Counted from the stretch's first letter, positions 50,506 to 59,273 are shown. The stretch is DNA of 64,000 nt from Pseudomonadota bacterium (GCA_016720075.1 JADJXW010000001.1:310001-374000); one strand, 5' to 3'. Notes: generated from the sequence alone by a model not told the origin. Numbers and translations: made by a program.

Positions 50506-52509
50506 GTGTACCGAAATTCCGTTGCGCGCGCCGTGTGCGCCGCCTGCATTGGCTTCACTTCGCTTTCCACCATTGCCGCCGATGCGGCATCAACCGAGCA
50601 CGCCGAGGAGCTGGAGATGGTGGTGGTCACCGCTTCACCGATCGGCGATCCCGACAAACTGGCCACCATCGCGGGCAGCGTCGACCGTGCGCAGCTGCTG
50701 CGCAGCGGCTCGGCCACGCTGGCCGACAGCCTGTCGCAGGTGGCCGGTGTCACCAGCAGCGGCTTTGCCGCCGGCGCGGGCCGGCCTGTCATCCGCGGCA
50801 TGGACGCCAATCGCGTGCGCGTGCTGGAAGACGGCATCGGCAGCTTCGATGTGTCCGACGTGGGGCCTGACCATGGCGTGCCCATCGATCCCTTTACCGC
50901 CGAGCGCATCGAGGTGGTGCGCGGCGCCGCCACGCTGCGCTACGGCAGCCAGGCCATCGGCGGTGTGGTCAACGCCATCAGCCAGCGCGTGCCCTCGCGA
51001 TTGCCCGACGCCGTGTTCGGAGCAGAACTGGTTGGCGGCTACAACACTGGCGCCGAGGGTCGCGATTTTGCCGGGCAGGCCAACGCGCGCGCGGGCCGCA
51101 TGGCCTGGCATGCCGATGCGTTCACGCGCCACGCCGGCGACTACGACACGCCGGAGGGCGAGCAGGCGAACTCATGGCTGCGCGCCAAGGGCGGTGCGCT
51201 GGGTGGCTCGTGGATCGGCGAGGACGATCGCCTCGGGCTGGGCGTGATCCGGCACGAATCGAAATACGGCATCCCCGGCGAGGACGCCTACATCGACATG
51301 CACCAGACCAAGCTGATGCTGCGCTCTTCGTTCGGCCTGGATGCCGGCGCCTGGCGCGCGCTCACCGTGGATGGTGGTTGGGCGGACTATGCGCACAGCG
51401 AGCGCGATGACACCGGCGCGGCGCTGTCCACCTTCAAGGACCGTGAGTGGGACGCGCGCGCCGAGGCCGTGGCCGGGCGTTGGGGAGCGCTCTCGGAATC
51501 CGCGCTCGGCGTGCAGTTCCAGCAGCGCGATTTCTCCGCACTGGGCGAAGGGCAGGAATACCTGCTGCCCACCACCACGAAAAGCCAGGCGGTGTTCGGC
51601 TTTGCCGAGGCGCCGCTGGGTGAAACCCTGCGCCTGCAGTTCGGCGCCCGGGTGGAGCGGGTGCAGGTGGACGGCACCGCGCCCGACGATACGGATGTGT
51701 CCCGCAAGTTCACGCCCACCAGCGCCTCCGCCGGGCTCGTGTCCGACCTGAGCGACGAATGGCGGCTCGGCCTGTCGCTGTCGACGGCGGCGCGTGCGCC
51801 GGCGCAGACCGAGCTGTTCGCGCGCGGGCCGCACGAGGGGCCGCTCACCTACGAGACCGGCGATCCCACGCTGCGCACCGAACGGGCGAACTCCATCGAG
51901 GCCTCGCTGCGCTGGCGCGGCGGGCGCGTGCATGCCGACGGCGCGGTCTGGGCCACTCGGTTCAGCAACTACATCTACGGCGATCTGACCGGGCTCACCT
52001 GCGACGAGGACGGCAACTGCGCGGTGGGCAATGGCGAGGACCTGAAAGAGATGTTCTTCACGCAGGGCGATGCGCGCTTCGTGGGCGCCGAGGCCCATGC
52101 CGAGATCGAGCTGCTGCAGAACGCCATGGGAGACCTGCACCTGAACCTGCTGGCCGATGTGGTGCGCGCGAAGCTGGCCAATGGCGCCGGCGATGTGCCG
52201 CGCATTCCGCCGTACCACGTGGGCGCGGGCCTTTCGTGGCATGGCGAGCGGGTCGATGCCAGCGTGTTCGTGAAGTACGCCGGTCGCCAGTCGCGCATTG
52301 CCGCTGCCGAAACGCCTACCGGCGCCTTCACCAACGTGGATGCGCAGCTGGCGCTGCGGCCGTGGGCCGACAAGCCCCACGTGGAGTTCGCGCTCGTGGG
52401 CCGCAACCTCACCGATTCCGCGCAGCGAAATGCAGTGGCGCTGAACAAGGACGAGGTGATGCTGCCGGGCCGCGACATCCGGCTGATGATCCGGGCGAAA
52501 CTCGACTGA
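50506..52509 (+). CDS. TonB-dependent outer-membrane receptor, ZnuD-like
   Basis: 667 residues from a GTG, with a GAGGAA ribosome binding site 7 nt upstream. A signal peptide precedes a TonB-box-like EMVVVTAS. The plug domain (about 45-160) has RPVIRGMDANRVRVLEDG and VVRGAATLRYGSQAIGGVVN, followed by a 22-strand-type barrel. It ends RDIRLMIRAKLD rather than the usual aromatic residue. The overall pattern, including SFDVSDVGPDHGVPIDP in the plug, resembles ZnuD-type zinc/heme receptors. Ligand identity is inference supported by the DUF2946 neighbour. Confidence 0.82.
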   Translation: MYRNSVARAVCAACIGFTSLSTIAADAASTEHAEELEMVVVTASPIGDPDKLATIAGSVDRAQLLRSGSATLADSLSQVAGVTSSGFAAGAGRPVIRGMDANRVRVLEDGIGSFDVSDVGPDHGVPIDPFTAERIEVVRGAATLRYGSQAIGGVVNAISQRVPSRLPDAVFGAELVGGYNTGAEGRDFAGQANARAGRMAWHADAFTRHAGDYDTPEGEQANSWLRAKGGALGGSWIGEDDRLGLGVIRHESKYGIPGEDAYIDMHQTKLMLRSSFGLDAGAWRALTVDGGWADYAHSERDDTGAALSTFKDREWDARAEAVAGRWGALSESALGVQFQQRDFSALGEGQEYLLPTTTKSQAVFGFAEAPLGETLRLQFGARVERVQVDGTAPDDTDVSRKFTPTSASAGLVSDLSDEWRLGLSLSTAARAPAQTELFARGPHEGPLTYETGDPTLRTERANSIEASLRWRGGRVHADGAVWATRFSNYIYGDLTGLTCDEDGNCAVGNGEDLKEMFFTQGDARFVGAEAHAEIELLQNAMGDLHLNLLADVVRAKLANGAGDVPRIPPYHVGAGLSWHGERVDASVFVKYAGRQSRIAAAETPTGAFTNVDAQLALRPWADKPHVEFALVGRNLTDSAQRNAVALNKDEVMLPGRDIRLMIRAKLD

Positions 52510-52522
52510 CCGATAGTCGCGG

Positions 52523-52547
52523 GGGGCCGGCGTCACACGCCGGTCCC
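52523..52547 (+). terminator. Candidate terminator hairpin after the TonB receptor
   Basis: GGGGCCGGCG pairs with CGCCGGTCCC (one G-T pair) around a 5-nt loop, 13 bp past the stop codon. A T-rich ATATTTTGT lies about 12 bp downstream, so it is an imperfect rho-independent terminator. Confidence 0.5.
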
Positions 52548-52607
52548 TCTGGCGACGAATATTTTGTACTCTCGGTGCCCTGGGACAAACGAGGCACTGG
52601 GGGCACC

Positions 52608-54290
52608 ATGACGAACAGGCACCGCCTGGGATATTCAACAGCGCGCACATCGGTGCTGCGCCTCGCGCTGGCCGCCATCGTGGGCGCCACGCTGCTGACG
52701 GCCTGCATGCAGAAGGGCGGTGGTGGCGCTGCCGCGGTGGCCTCGCAGCGGCCCAATATCCTGTACATCCTCGCCGATGACCTGGGGTACGCCGACATCG
52801 GCGTCTTCGGCGGCGAGATCCCCACTCCGAACCTCGACGAGCTGGCCCGCAGGGGCCTGCTGCTCACGGACTTCTATTCCGGCATGACCTGCTCGCCCAC
52901 GCGGGTGATGCTGATGTCGGGCACCGACAACCACCTGGCCGGGATGGGCGTGATGGGCGCGCCCACGCGCGCGGACCAGAAGGGCAAGCCGGGCTACGAG
53001 GGCTACCTGAACTTCCGCGTGGCCTCGCTGGCAGATCTCATGACCGATGCGGGCTACAACACCTACATGGTGGGCAAGTGGCACCTGGGCGATACCGTCG
53101 AGACCGGTCCGCATGCGCGCGGCTTCCGACGCGTGTTCGCCTCGTTTGATGGCGCCGCGCACCTGGGCGGCTGGGACTGGCGCGGGCCCGAGCCTTCGAA
53201 GTACTGGGACAACAGCAATGTCGTGACGGTGGGCGACGACTGGTACACCACGCGCGACTACACGAAGAAGATGCTGGGCTATATCGAGCAGGATCGCGCG
53301 GACGGCAAGCCCTTCTTTGCCTACATGGCATACACCGCGCCGCACTGGCCGTTGCAGGCGCCCAAGGAATCGATCGCGAAGTTCAAGGGCTGGTACGACG
53401 ATGGCTACGAGGCGCTGTATGCGAAGCGCTTCGCGCGGCAGAAGGCGCTGGGACTGGTTCCGAAGGACGCCGCGCCCATCGACAATGCCCGCTTCAACCC
53501 ACGCTGGAACTCGCTGACGGCGGAGCAGAAGGCGATCGAGTCCCGCCGGATGGAAATCTATGCCGCCATGGTGAGCGACCTGGACACCTACGTGGGCGAG
53601 GTCATCACCTACCTGAAGAAGACGGGCCAGTTCGACAACACATTCATCATGTTCATGTCGGACAACGGCGCCGAGTCGGGACGACGCGACCTGCAGGCGC
53701 CCATCCGTGACCAGATCGGCAAGGCGTACGACCACAGCCTCGAGAGCCTGGGCAGCGCTCGCTCCTACGTGATGTATGGTCCCAACTGGGCGAGCGCGAG
53801 CGCCACGCCGTTCAACCGGCACAAGTTCACCGGCTTCGAGGGCGGCATCCGCGTGCCTGCTTTCGTGCATTTCCCGAAGAAGGTGAACCCGGGCCGGAGC
53901 AGCGATGCGGTGGGCACGGTGATGGATCTGCTGCCCACATTCCTCGCGCTGGCCGGCGCGGAGCATCCCGGCGACAGCTATCGCGGCAGGCCGGTGCTGC
54001 GGCCGCAGGGCGTGTCGCTGCTGCCGGTGATCTACGGGCAGGCGCAGTCCGCGCACCCGCAGGACGAAATCCTGGGCTGGGAGCTCTTCGGGCATCGCAG
54101 CGTCCGCCAGGGCGACTGGAAGCTGGTGTGGGATGCCGCGCCTCCTCCCGCGCAGCGCAAGTGGGCGCTGTTCGACGTCGGTGGCGATTTCCAGGAACTG
54201 CGCGACCTGTCGAACAGCAATCCGCAGCAGGTCTCCAAGCTGCAGGCCGCATGGGACACCTACGCGCAGCGCAATGGCGTGGTCTTCTGA
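52608..54290 (+). CDS. Arylsulfatase-type lipoprotein (type I, formylglycine-dependent)
   Basis: 560 residues. The signal ends in lipobox LLTAC with lipidated Cys33. The alkaline-phosphatase-fold sulfatase core starts RPNILYILADDLGYADIG with the metal Asp pair. The type I signature CSPTR (Cys95) is the site converted to formylglycine, followed by GYNTYMVGKWHLG and MSDNGAESG. The family hydrolyses sulfate esters. The next gene encodes the matching formylglycine-generating enzyme, so this is probably an active Cys-type sulfatase at the envelope. The large CAZyme-style loop content does not reveal the substrate. Confidence 0.92.
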   Translation: MTNRHRLGYSTARTSVLRLALAAIVGATLLTACMQKGGGGAAAVASQRPNILYILADDLGYADIGVFGGEIPTPNLDELARRGLLLTDFYSGMTCSPTRVMLMSGTDNHLAGMGVMGAPTRADQKGKPGYEGYLNFRVASLADLMTDAGYNTYMVGKWHLGDTVETGPHARGFRRVFASFDGAAHLGGWDWRGPEPSKYWDNSNVVTVGDDWYTTRDYTKKMLGYIEQDRADGKPFFAYMAYTAPHWPLQAPKESIAKFKGWYDDGYEALYAKRFARQKALGLVPKDAAPIDNARFNPRWNSLTAEQKAIESRRMEIYAAMVSDLDTYVGEVITYLKKTGQFDNTFIMFMSDNGAESGRRDLQAPIRDQIGKAYDHSLESLGSARSYVMYGPNWASASATPFNRHKFTGFEGGIRVPAFVHFPKKVNPGRSSDAVGTVMDLLPTFLALAGAEHPGDSYRGRPVLRPQGVSLLPVIYGQAQSAHPQDEILGWELFGHRSVRQGDWKLVWDAAPPPAQRKWALFDVGGDFQELRDLSNSNPQQVSKLQAAWDTYAQRNGVVF

Positions 54291-54300
54291 CGCGGCCTCG

Positions 54301-55293
54301 ATGAAGTTGCGGAACGCCGCCGTGCTCGTGGCGCTTGCGGTGGCGGCGGGCGCGGGCGCCGCGTGGTTGACGGGCGTGGTCACCGCGCCGCTGCAGGCCT
54401 CGTTGCCCGCCCGGCAATGCGGGCCCGCGATGACGGACGCCGCGCATCCCGGCATGGTGTGGGTGCAGGGCGGCAGTTTCCGTTTCGGCGCGGACGCCGC
54501 GTTTCCCGAGGAAGGTCCGTCTTCCACGGCGACGGTGGAAGGTTTCTGGATGGACCAGACCGAAGTCACCAACGCGCAGTTCGCCGAATTCGTCGCCGCG
54601 ACGGGTTATCGCACGCTGGCAGAGCGGGGCGTTCGCACGGGCGCCGATCCAGTCTCGAAGGTGATCGCCGGCAGCGCCGTGTTCCAGCCGCGAGGCGATG
54701 CCGAAGCCCTGCGATCGAACGTGAACTGGTGGCAGTTCATGCCGGGCGCGAACTGGCGCCATCCGGAGGGGCCGGGTTCCTCCATCGAAGGCCGCGACCA
54801 GCATCCCGTGGTGCATGTGGCCTTCGAGGACGCCGAGGCCTACGCGAAATGGAAAGGCCACGCATTGCCCACCGAAGAGCAGTTCGAGTACGCCGCGCAG
54901 GGCGGCGGCAGGAAGAACGCCGCAGGCGCCTGGGCGGCCAATACATGGCAGGGCCAGTTTCCCTCGCACAACACTGCCGTCGACGGCTACGCCAACACCG
55001 CGCCCGTGGCGTGCTTCGATGCCAATCCGCACGGCCTGCACGACGTGATCGGCAATGTCTGGGAATGGACGCGCAGCCCGTATTTCGACCGGCACGATTC
55101 CACCGCCGCCACGACCCATCCGCAGGGCTTCGACCCCACGCAGCCCGACGAGCGCGATGTGGCCGTGCTGAAGGGCGGCTCCTACCTGTGCTCGCCCGAC
55201 TACTGCATGCGCTACCGGCCCGAGGCCCGCATCGGCCAGAGCCGCGGGCTGGGCACGGCGCATATCGGATTCAGGACCATCGCGTTACGCTAG
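54301..55293 (+). CDS. Formylglycine-generating enzyme (SUMF1 family), exported
   Basis: 330 residues starting 10 bp after the sulfatase. An N-terminal hydrophobic segment (about 7-30) acts as a signal or anchor. The FGE-sulfatase fold begins GMVWVQGGSFRFGAD and MDQTEVTNAQFAEFV. The copper-binding catalytic Cys pair lies in GGSYLCSPDYCMRYRPEAR (Cys297 and Cys302), the hallmark of true FGE and not of the wider family. It oxidises the sulfatase Cys95 to formylglycine. Export of both proteins suggests maturation outside the cytoplasm. Confidence 0.93.
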   Translation: MKLRNAAVLVALAVAAGAGAAWLTGVVTAPLQASLPARQCGPAMTDAAHPGMVWVQGGSFRFGADAAFPEEGPSSTATVEGFWMDQTEVTNAQFAEFVAATGYRTLAERGVRTGADPVSKVIAGSAVFQPRGDAEALRSNVNWWQFMPGANWRHPEGPGSSIEGRDQHPVVHVAFEDAEAYAKWKGHALPTEEQFEYAAQGGGRKNAAGAWAANTWQGQFPSHNTAVDGYANTAPVACFDANPHGLHDVIGNVWEWTRSPYFDRHDSTAATTHPQGFDPTQPDERDVAVLKGGSYLCSPDYCMRYRPEARIGQSRGLGTAHIGFRTIALR

Positions 55294-55297
55294 CGCC

Positions 55298-55846
55298 GTG
55301 AACCTGCTGCTGCGCCTGTGCTGGTTGCTGATCGTCAGCCGCTTTCGCGCGGCGGTGCCGCCGCTTGGCCCATGCCGGACGCCGTTTCGCGTGTGGCCCA
55401 CCGACCTCGACCTGCTCTGGCACGTCAACAACGGCGTCTATTTTTCGATCATGGACCTGGCGCGAATCGACCTGATGATCCGCGCCGGCATGTCCGGGCG
55501 CATCCGCGCCAATGGCTGGTATCCGGTCGTGGTCGCCGAGACGATCCAGTTCCGCCGTTCGCTGAATCCCTTCCAGCGCTTCGAGATCCAGACGCGCGTG
55601 CTGGGGTGGGATGACAAGGGGCTGGTGCTGGAGCAGCAGTTCTTCCGGGGAGAAGAGTCCGTGGCGCATGCGCTGGTGCGCGCGCGGTTTCTTTCGCGCC
55701 GCGGCGGCACGGTGCCGCCCGCGGAACTCGTCGCGCTGTTCGGATTGCCGCCGGAATCCCCCGCCATGGGTGACTACGCCGCGCAGTGGAATGCGGCGCA
55801 GGGCGAGTGGCGGGGCGCAAGGACGGCCGAGCGCGCCGTTCTATAG
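55298..55846 (+). CDS. Hot-dog fold acyl-CoA thioesterase (4HBT-like)
   Basis: 182 residues from a GTG 4 bp after the previous stop. The hot-dog domain carries PTDLDLLWHVNNGVYFSIMD, the WHVNNG variant of the 4-hydroxybenzoyl-CoA thioesterase active-site loop, and VVVAETIQFRRSLNPFQRFE. It resembles the THEM6-like branch with a short hydrophobic N-terminus (MNLLLRLCWLLIV). Likely substrate: an acyl- or aryl-CoA. The 3' end overlaps the convergent GNAT gene by 6 bp. Confidence 0.82.
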   Translation: MNLLLRLCWLLIVSRFRAAVPPLGPCRTPFRVWPTDLDLLWHVNNGVYFSIMDLARIDLMIRAGMSGRIRANGWYPVVVAETIQFRRSLNPFQRFEIQTRVLGWDDKGLVLEQQFFRGEESVAHALVRARFLSRRGGTVPPAELVALFGLPPESPAMGDYAAQWNAAQGEWRGARTAERAVL

Positions 55847-56335
55847 AGTCAGCGAGAAGAACAGCGTGTCCCGCCCCGGGAAGTCGTAACGCATCGGCAA
55901 CTCGCCTCGGTCAATCTGCAAGAACCCTGCGGCACGGTAGAAAGCGTGCGACCTTGTTGCGGCCGATGGCGTGTCGAGCACGATCCGCCTGATGCCCGCC
56001 GCGTTTGCGAAGGCCAGGAATGCCTTGTACAGGTCCTTCGATACCCCTGCCTGCCTGCCGCGGTAAGGCTCGGAAACGAAGAACTTCTTCATCACGCCCA
56101 GATCCTGCCGGAGGCGAAGCAGGCCGATGGTGCCGACGATCTGGCCCGTCGGCGTCACGGCAACCAGGAAGGTACCGCCGTCGTTGAGATAGCTGGCCTG
56201 GATATCCTCCAGATCCCGCTGACTGCAGACGGACAGTCCCAGATGGAACTCGTCGTTCTGGATGCCCAGCACCAGGGCAACGATTCCGGGGGCATCCGCT
56301 GGCTGGAAGGGTCGGACTTCGACGGGGGATTGCAT
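55841..56335 (-). CDS. GNAT family N-acetyltransferase
   Basis: 164 residues from MQSPVEVRPFQPADAPG. The acetyl-CoA-binding motif A is KKFFVSEPYRGRQAGVSKDL. Motif B includes LDTPSAATRSHAFYRAAGF. The acceptor is unknown. It starts only 11 bp after the tRNA-Gly 3' end on the same strand, so it may be transcribed with the tRNA. The upstream in-frame start would lie inside the tRNA and is rejected. Confidence 0.86.
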   Translation of the reverse strand: MQSPVEVRPFQPADAPGIVALVLGIQNDEFHLGLSVCSQRDLEDIQASYLNDGGTFLVAVTPTGQIVGTIGLLRLRQDLGVMKKFFVSEPYRGRQAGVSKDLYKAFLAFANAAGIRRIVLDTPSAATRSHAFYRAAGFLQIDRGELPMRYDFPGRDTLFFSLTL

Positions 56336-56346
56336 TGAAAGGAAAT

Positions 56347-56420
56347 TGGAGCGGGTGATGGGAATCGAACCCACGTTAGTAGCTTGGGAAGCTACAGTTC
56401 TACCATTGAACTACACCCGC
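56347..56420 (-). tRNA. tRNA-Gly (anticodon CCC)
   Basis: A full cloverleaf on the minus strand, 74 nt with encoded CCA. Acceptor GCGGGTG pairs with CACCCGC (followed by T and CCA). The D arm includes AGTTCAATGGTAGAACT, the anticodon stem GTAGC/GCTAC has loop TTCCCAA (anticodon CCC), and the T arm is GTGGG-TTCGATT-CCCAT. It reads GGG codons. Confidence 0.95.
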
Positions 56421-56481
56421 CTCCCGGGGGCATAAAGCCTACCGCGCCCGATGTGCTCGGCGCAAACGGATGCGCCGGGCA

Positions 56482-57066
56482 TCATGCCCTGGCGTCGTGA
56501 TCTTCCTTCCGGGCCGCCGACCACACCTTGTGGGCGGCGTCGGCGTTCATGATGGCGATCGCAACGCCGACGATGAGGTCGGGCCAGCCGGTGGGCCAGG
56601 CGAAGGTCGCGACCGCCGCCAGGATCACGGCCACGTTGGCCAGCGCATCATTGCGCGCGGATAGAAAGGCCGCGCGGGTGAGGCTGCCGCTGCGGTTGCG
56701 AAAGCGTGTCAGCACCAGCGCGCAGGTCACGTTCACCGCCAGCGCGCCAAGTCCGGTGACCGACAGCAGCAGCGGCTCGGGGGCAACGGGTGAGGCCAGC
56801 TTCTGCCAGGCCATCCAGGCCGTGGCGATGCCGGGCACCAGCAGCAGCATCGCCAGTGCCATGCCCACCTGCGCGCGGCGGCGCGCCGACCAGGCCAGGG
56901 CCACGAAGATCAGCAGGTTGACGGCGGCGTCCTCGAGGAAATCGACGCTGTCGGCGAACAACGCAACCGAGCCGATATGCCGGGCCACGCCGAACTCCAC
57001 GAAGAAGTAGGCGATGTTCGCCAGGCCCACGAAGGCCACGGCGCGGCGCAAATCGCGGTTGTGCAT
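56482..57066 (-). CDS. Short cation-diffusion-facilitator-like transporter
   Basis: 194 residues with five to six hydrophobic helices. The CDF metal-site pattern is recognisable: FADSVDFLEDAAVNL in the second helix (Asp-x3-Asp) and SARNDALANVAVILAA in the fifth. The C-terminal cytoplasmic domain of CDF proteins is missing; the protein ends soon after the last helix in a charged RKEDHDARA tail. It may be a natural short form exporting zinc or another divalent metal. Its start faces the SDR start only 16 bp away. Confidence 0.82.
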   Translation of the reverse strand: MHNRDLRRAVAFVGLANIAYFFVEFGVARHIGSVALFADSVDFLEDAAVNLLIFVALAWSARRRAQVGMALAMLLLVPGIATAWMAWQKLASPVAPEPLLLSVTGLGALAVNVTCALVLTRFRNRSGSLTRAAFLSARNDALANVAVILAAVATFAWPTGWPDLIVGVAIAIMNADAAHKVWSAARKEDHDARA

Positions 57067-57082
57067 GCGCTATCCTAATGCC

Positions 57083-58093
57083 ATGGCACGCAAGATCACC
57101 CCAGTCCAGAAGCCCCTTTTACAGGTAAAGGGAAAAACGGCCTTCGTCACCGGCGGCTCCAGCGGCATTGGCCTCGGCATCGCCAGGGTGCTGTCGGATG
57201 CCGGCATGAAGGTGGTGTTCACGTACCGCAGCGAAAAGCACCGCGATGCGGCGCTGGCCTCATTCCCGAAGGGCAATCCCGGCGTGCATGCGGTGCAGCT
57301 CGATGTCGCCGATCGCGAAGGCATGGTGCGCGCCGCCGACGAGGCCGAACGCGTGTTCGGGCCGACGCACCTGCTGGTGAACAATGCGGGCGTGGGGCTT
57401 CCCGCGCTGCTGAGCACCGTGTCGTGGCAGGACTGGGACTGGGCGCTGGATGTGAACATCAACGGCGTGTTCAACGGGGTGCGCACTTTCCTGCCGCGAA
57501 TGCTCGCGCATGGCGAGGGCGCGCACATCATGGCCACCTCATCCACCGCTGGCATCGTCGCCGGGTCGCTGGGCGTGTATGCCACCACCAAATTCGCCGT
57601 GGTCGGCATGATGGAATCGCTGCGCACGGAGATGTCGGGTCGCAACATCGGCGTGTCGGTGTACTGCCCGGGACTGGTGCGCACCGAGATCTTCGATGCC
57701 GAGCGCAATCGCCCCGCCTCGCATGGCGCGGTGGCGCAAAAGCCCGCCGGGCCGCCACCCCTGCTGCCGGGCGCGAAGCCCGTCGACCTGATGGGCGTGG
57801 CGATGGATCCGATGGAAGCCGGGCGCCAGGTGCTGGCCGGAATCCGGCGCAACGACCTCTACATCCTCTCGCACCCTGAATGGGCGGACGTGGCGCGCGA
57901 GCGATTCCGGCTGATGATGGCCTCGTTCTCCGAGAAGCCAGCGCCGGCAGGGCGGCGCGAGGCTACCCAGGCCATCATCCCCGACATCTATGCCGCGGAC
58001 CTCGCCAAGCGGAAGAAGCCTGCGGCGAAGACGAGCAAGGCGCGCAAGAGGGCGCCAAAGAAAAGCGCGCCGCAGCGTCGTGCGCGCCGCTAG
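57083..58093 (+). CDS. SDR family oxidoreductase with basic C-terminal tail
   Basis: 336 residues. Rossmann motif TGGSSGIGLGIA (about 23-34), NNAGVG, a Ser in MATSSTAGIVAG and the catalytic YATTK are all in place, so it is a classical NAD(P)H-dependent short-chain dehydrogenase. The last 28 residues or so (KRKKPAAKTSKARKRAP and on) are Lys/Arg/Ala/Pro-rich. The ATG at 57083 is preceded by TATCCT and a 6-nt spacer, suggesting a leaderless or near-leaderless transcript. Substrate unknown. Confidence 0.88.
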   Translation: MARKITPVQKPLLQVKGKTAFVTGGSSGIGLGIARVLSDAGMKVVFTYRSEKHRDAALASFPKGNPGVHAVQLDVADREGMVRAADEAERVFGPTHLLVNNAGVGLPALLSTVSWQDWDWALDVNINGVFNGVRTFLPRMLAHGEGAHIMATSSTAGIVAGSLGVYATTKFAVVGMMESLRTEMSGRNIGVSVYCPGLVRTEIFDAERNRPASHGAVAQKPAGPPPLLPGAKPVDLMGVAMDPMEAGRQVLAGIRRNDLYILSHPEWADVARERFRLMMASFSEKPAPAGRREATQAIIPDIYAADLAKRKKPAAKTSKARKRAPKKSAPQRRARR

Positions 58094-58108
58094 GAGTCCT
58101 CGCCCGCG

Positions 58109-58690
58109 CTAATCCTCGCCGAGTTCGCGGCGCAGCTTCTCGAGGAAGCCCAGCCGCCTGCGGTGCACGCGCGCGTTGATGAACATGCCGATGGCATAGG
58201 CGGGCGCGCCGATCCAGCCCGCGATGATCATTTCCGGGGCCTGCAGCAGTTGCTGCCACTCCACGCCCAGCAGCCGCTGGCGCCAGGCCAGCGAGCCGAT
58301 CAGGCCCGCGACGTAGAACACCACGCCGATTGGCGCCGCGAAGATCACCGACCGGCAGCGATGGATGGATAGATCGATGTAGGCGGCGATGGATTCATCG
58401 CGCGGGCGCCAGGTGCCGCGAGAGAGCACCAGCGCCACGAGCCACACCAGCACCGCGAAGCAGGTGACGAAGACCACCGACACCCAGGTATTGGGTTCAT
58501 CGCTGCGCATTGCCCGCAGCAGCGTGAAACCCAGCACCGCGAGCGTGCCGAGGGCCACGACCACCAGGGTTCGCACGTTGTTGCGTGAATCCGCGGCAAC
58601 CCGCGCGCGCAGCGCGGCAACGTCGGTGGCTGGAGCGGACTGCGTCTGCCATCGCTGCCGCAGGTTGTCCAGTTCGGGTATCGCATTCAT
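58109..58690 (-). CDS. Membrane protein, putative anti-sigma factor of the adjacent ECF sigma
   Basis: 193 residues from MNAIPELDNLRQRWQ, overlapping the sigma-factor stop by 4 bp. A cytoplasmic N-terminus (1-40) is followed by four hydrophobic helices (about 41-61, 72-92, 115-137 and 152-172) and a charged tail. No zinc-binding HxxxCxxC anti-sigma motif is present. The role is inferred from translational coupling to the sigma gene and the cytoplasmic-head plus membrane layout. Confidence 0.65.
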   Translation of the reverse strand: MNAIPELDNLRQRWQTQSAPATDVAALRARVAADSRNNVRTLVVVALGTLAVLGFTLLRAMRSDEPNTWVSVVFVTCFAVLVWLVALVLSRGTWRPRDESIAAYIDLSIHRCRSVIFAAPIGVVFYVAGLIGSLAWRQRLLGVEWQQLLQAPEMIIAGWIGAPAYAIGMFINARVHRRRLGFLEKLRRELGED

Positions 58691-59193
58691 GGGCCTTCTC
58701 CCATCAGTTTGCGCAAGGACGCGCGCGCCCTGTTCAGGCGCACGCCGACGTTGCTTTCTGATATGCCGAGCACTTCGGCGATCTCGTGGTATTCCATGTC
58801 TTCCAGCGCCAGCACGATCACCTGGCGCTGGATCACCGGCAGCCGGCGCACCGCGTCGGTGAGCCGGGCCGAGTCCTGCTGCTGGCTCAGCGCCTGGTCC
58901 ACCGGGCGGGATTCGTCCGCCGGGTCGAGCTCTAGGGCCTGCAGCGAATCCATGCTGCGGCGGCGCGCAATATGGTTGATGCAGCGGTTGTGCGCTATGC
59001 GGAACAGGAAGGTGCGCTCGGAGCACTCGCCCCGGAAGCGGGGCAGCGCCTGCCACAGCGCCAGCGCAATCTCCTGCAGCAGGTCGTCCCGTTCGCCCGT
59101 GTTGCCGGCATAACTGCCGGCCAGGCGCCCCAGGGCCGGCAGGTTCGCGTTCAGCAGTGCAAGGAAGCGCTGTTCGCGGACGGTATCGGTCAT
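58687..59193 (-). CDS. ECF-type RNA polymerase sigma factor
   Basis: 168 residues. Region 2 reads GERDDLLQEIALALWQALPRF followed by RTFLFRIAHNRCINH. Region 4 reads LPVIQRQVIVLALEDMEY and the helix-turn-helix EIAEVLGISESNVGVRLNRA. This is the two-domain layout of extracytoplasmic-function sigma factors. It is divergent from the Yip1-MacAB operon and shares with it a region bearing a 9-bp inverted repeat. Confidence 0.92.
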   Translation of the reverse strand: MTDTVREQRFLALLNANLPALGRLAGSYAGNTGERDDLLQEIALALWQALPRFRGECSERTFLFRIAHNRCINHIARRRSMDSLQALELDPADESRPVDQALSQQQDSARLTDAVRRLPVIQRQVIVLALEDMEYHEIAEVLGISESNVGVRLNRARASLRKLMGEGP

Positions 59194-59200
59194 GGAAATC

Positions 59201-59273
59201 GATAGTCCGCCAAGCGGGCTTCTTCTTACAATGCCCAGGGCCTGTAATAAAAACGCGGATCGACCGGACTATC
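59201..59273. promoter_or_regulatory. 9-bp inverted repeat spanning the ECF sigma / Yip1-MacAB divergent region
   Basis: GATAGTCCG (59201-59209) and CGGACTATC (59265-59273) are perfect inverted arms, 55 bp apart, near the two ends of the 115-bp divergent gap. A TAATAA (about 59245-59250) between them could be a -10. Such an arrangement suits a looping or dual-operator control of both directions. Confidence 0.5.

Noticed and set aside
56482..57066. Treating the CDF-like gene as a truncated pseudogene
   Set aside because: It has a clean start and stop and both metal-site helices, and short forms without the cytoplasmic domain exist; nothing downstream resembles the missing domain.
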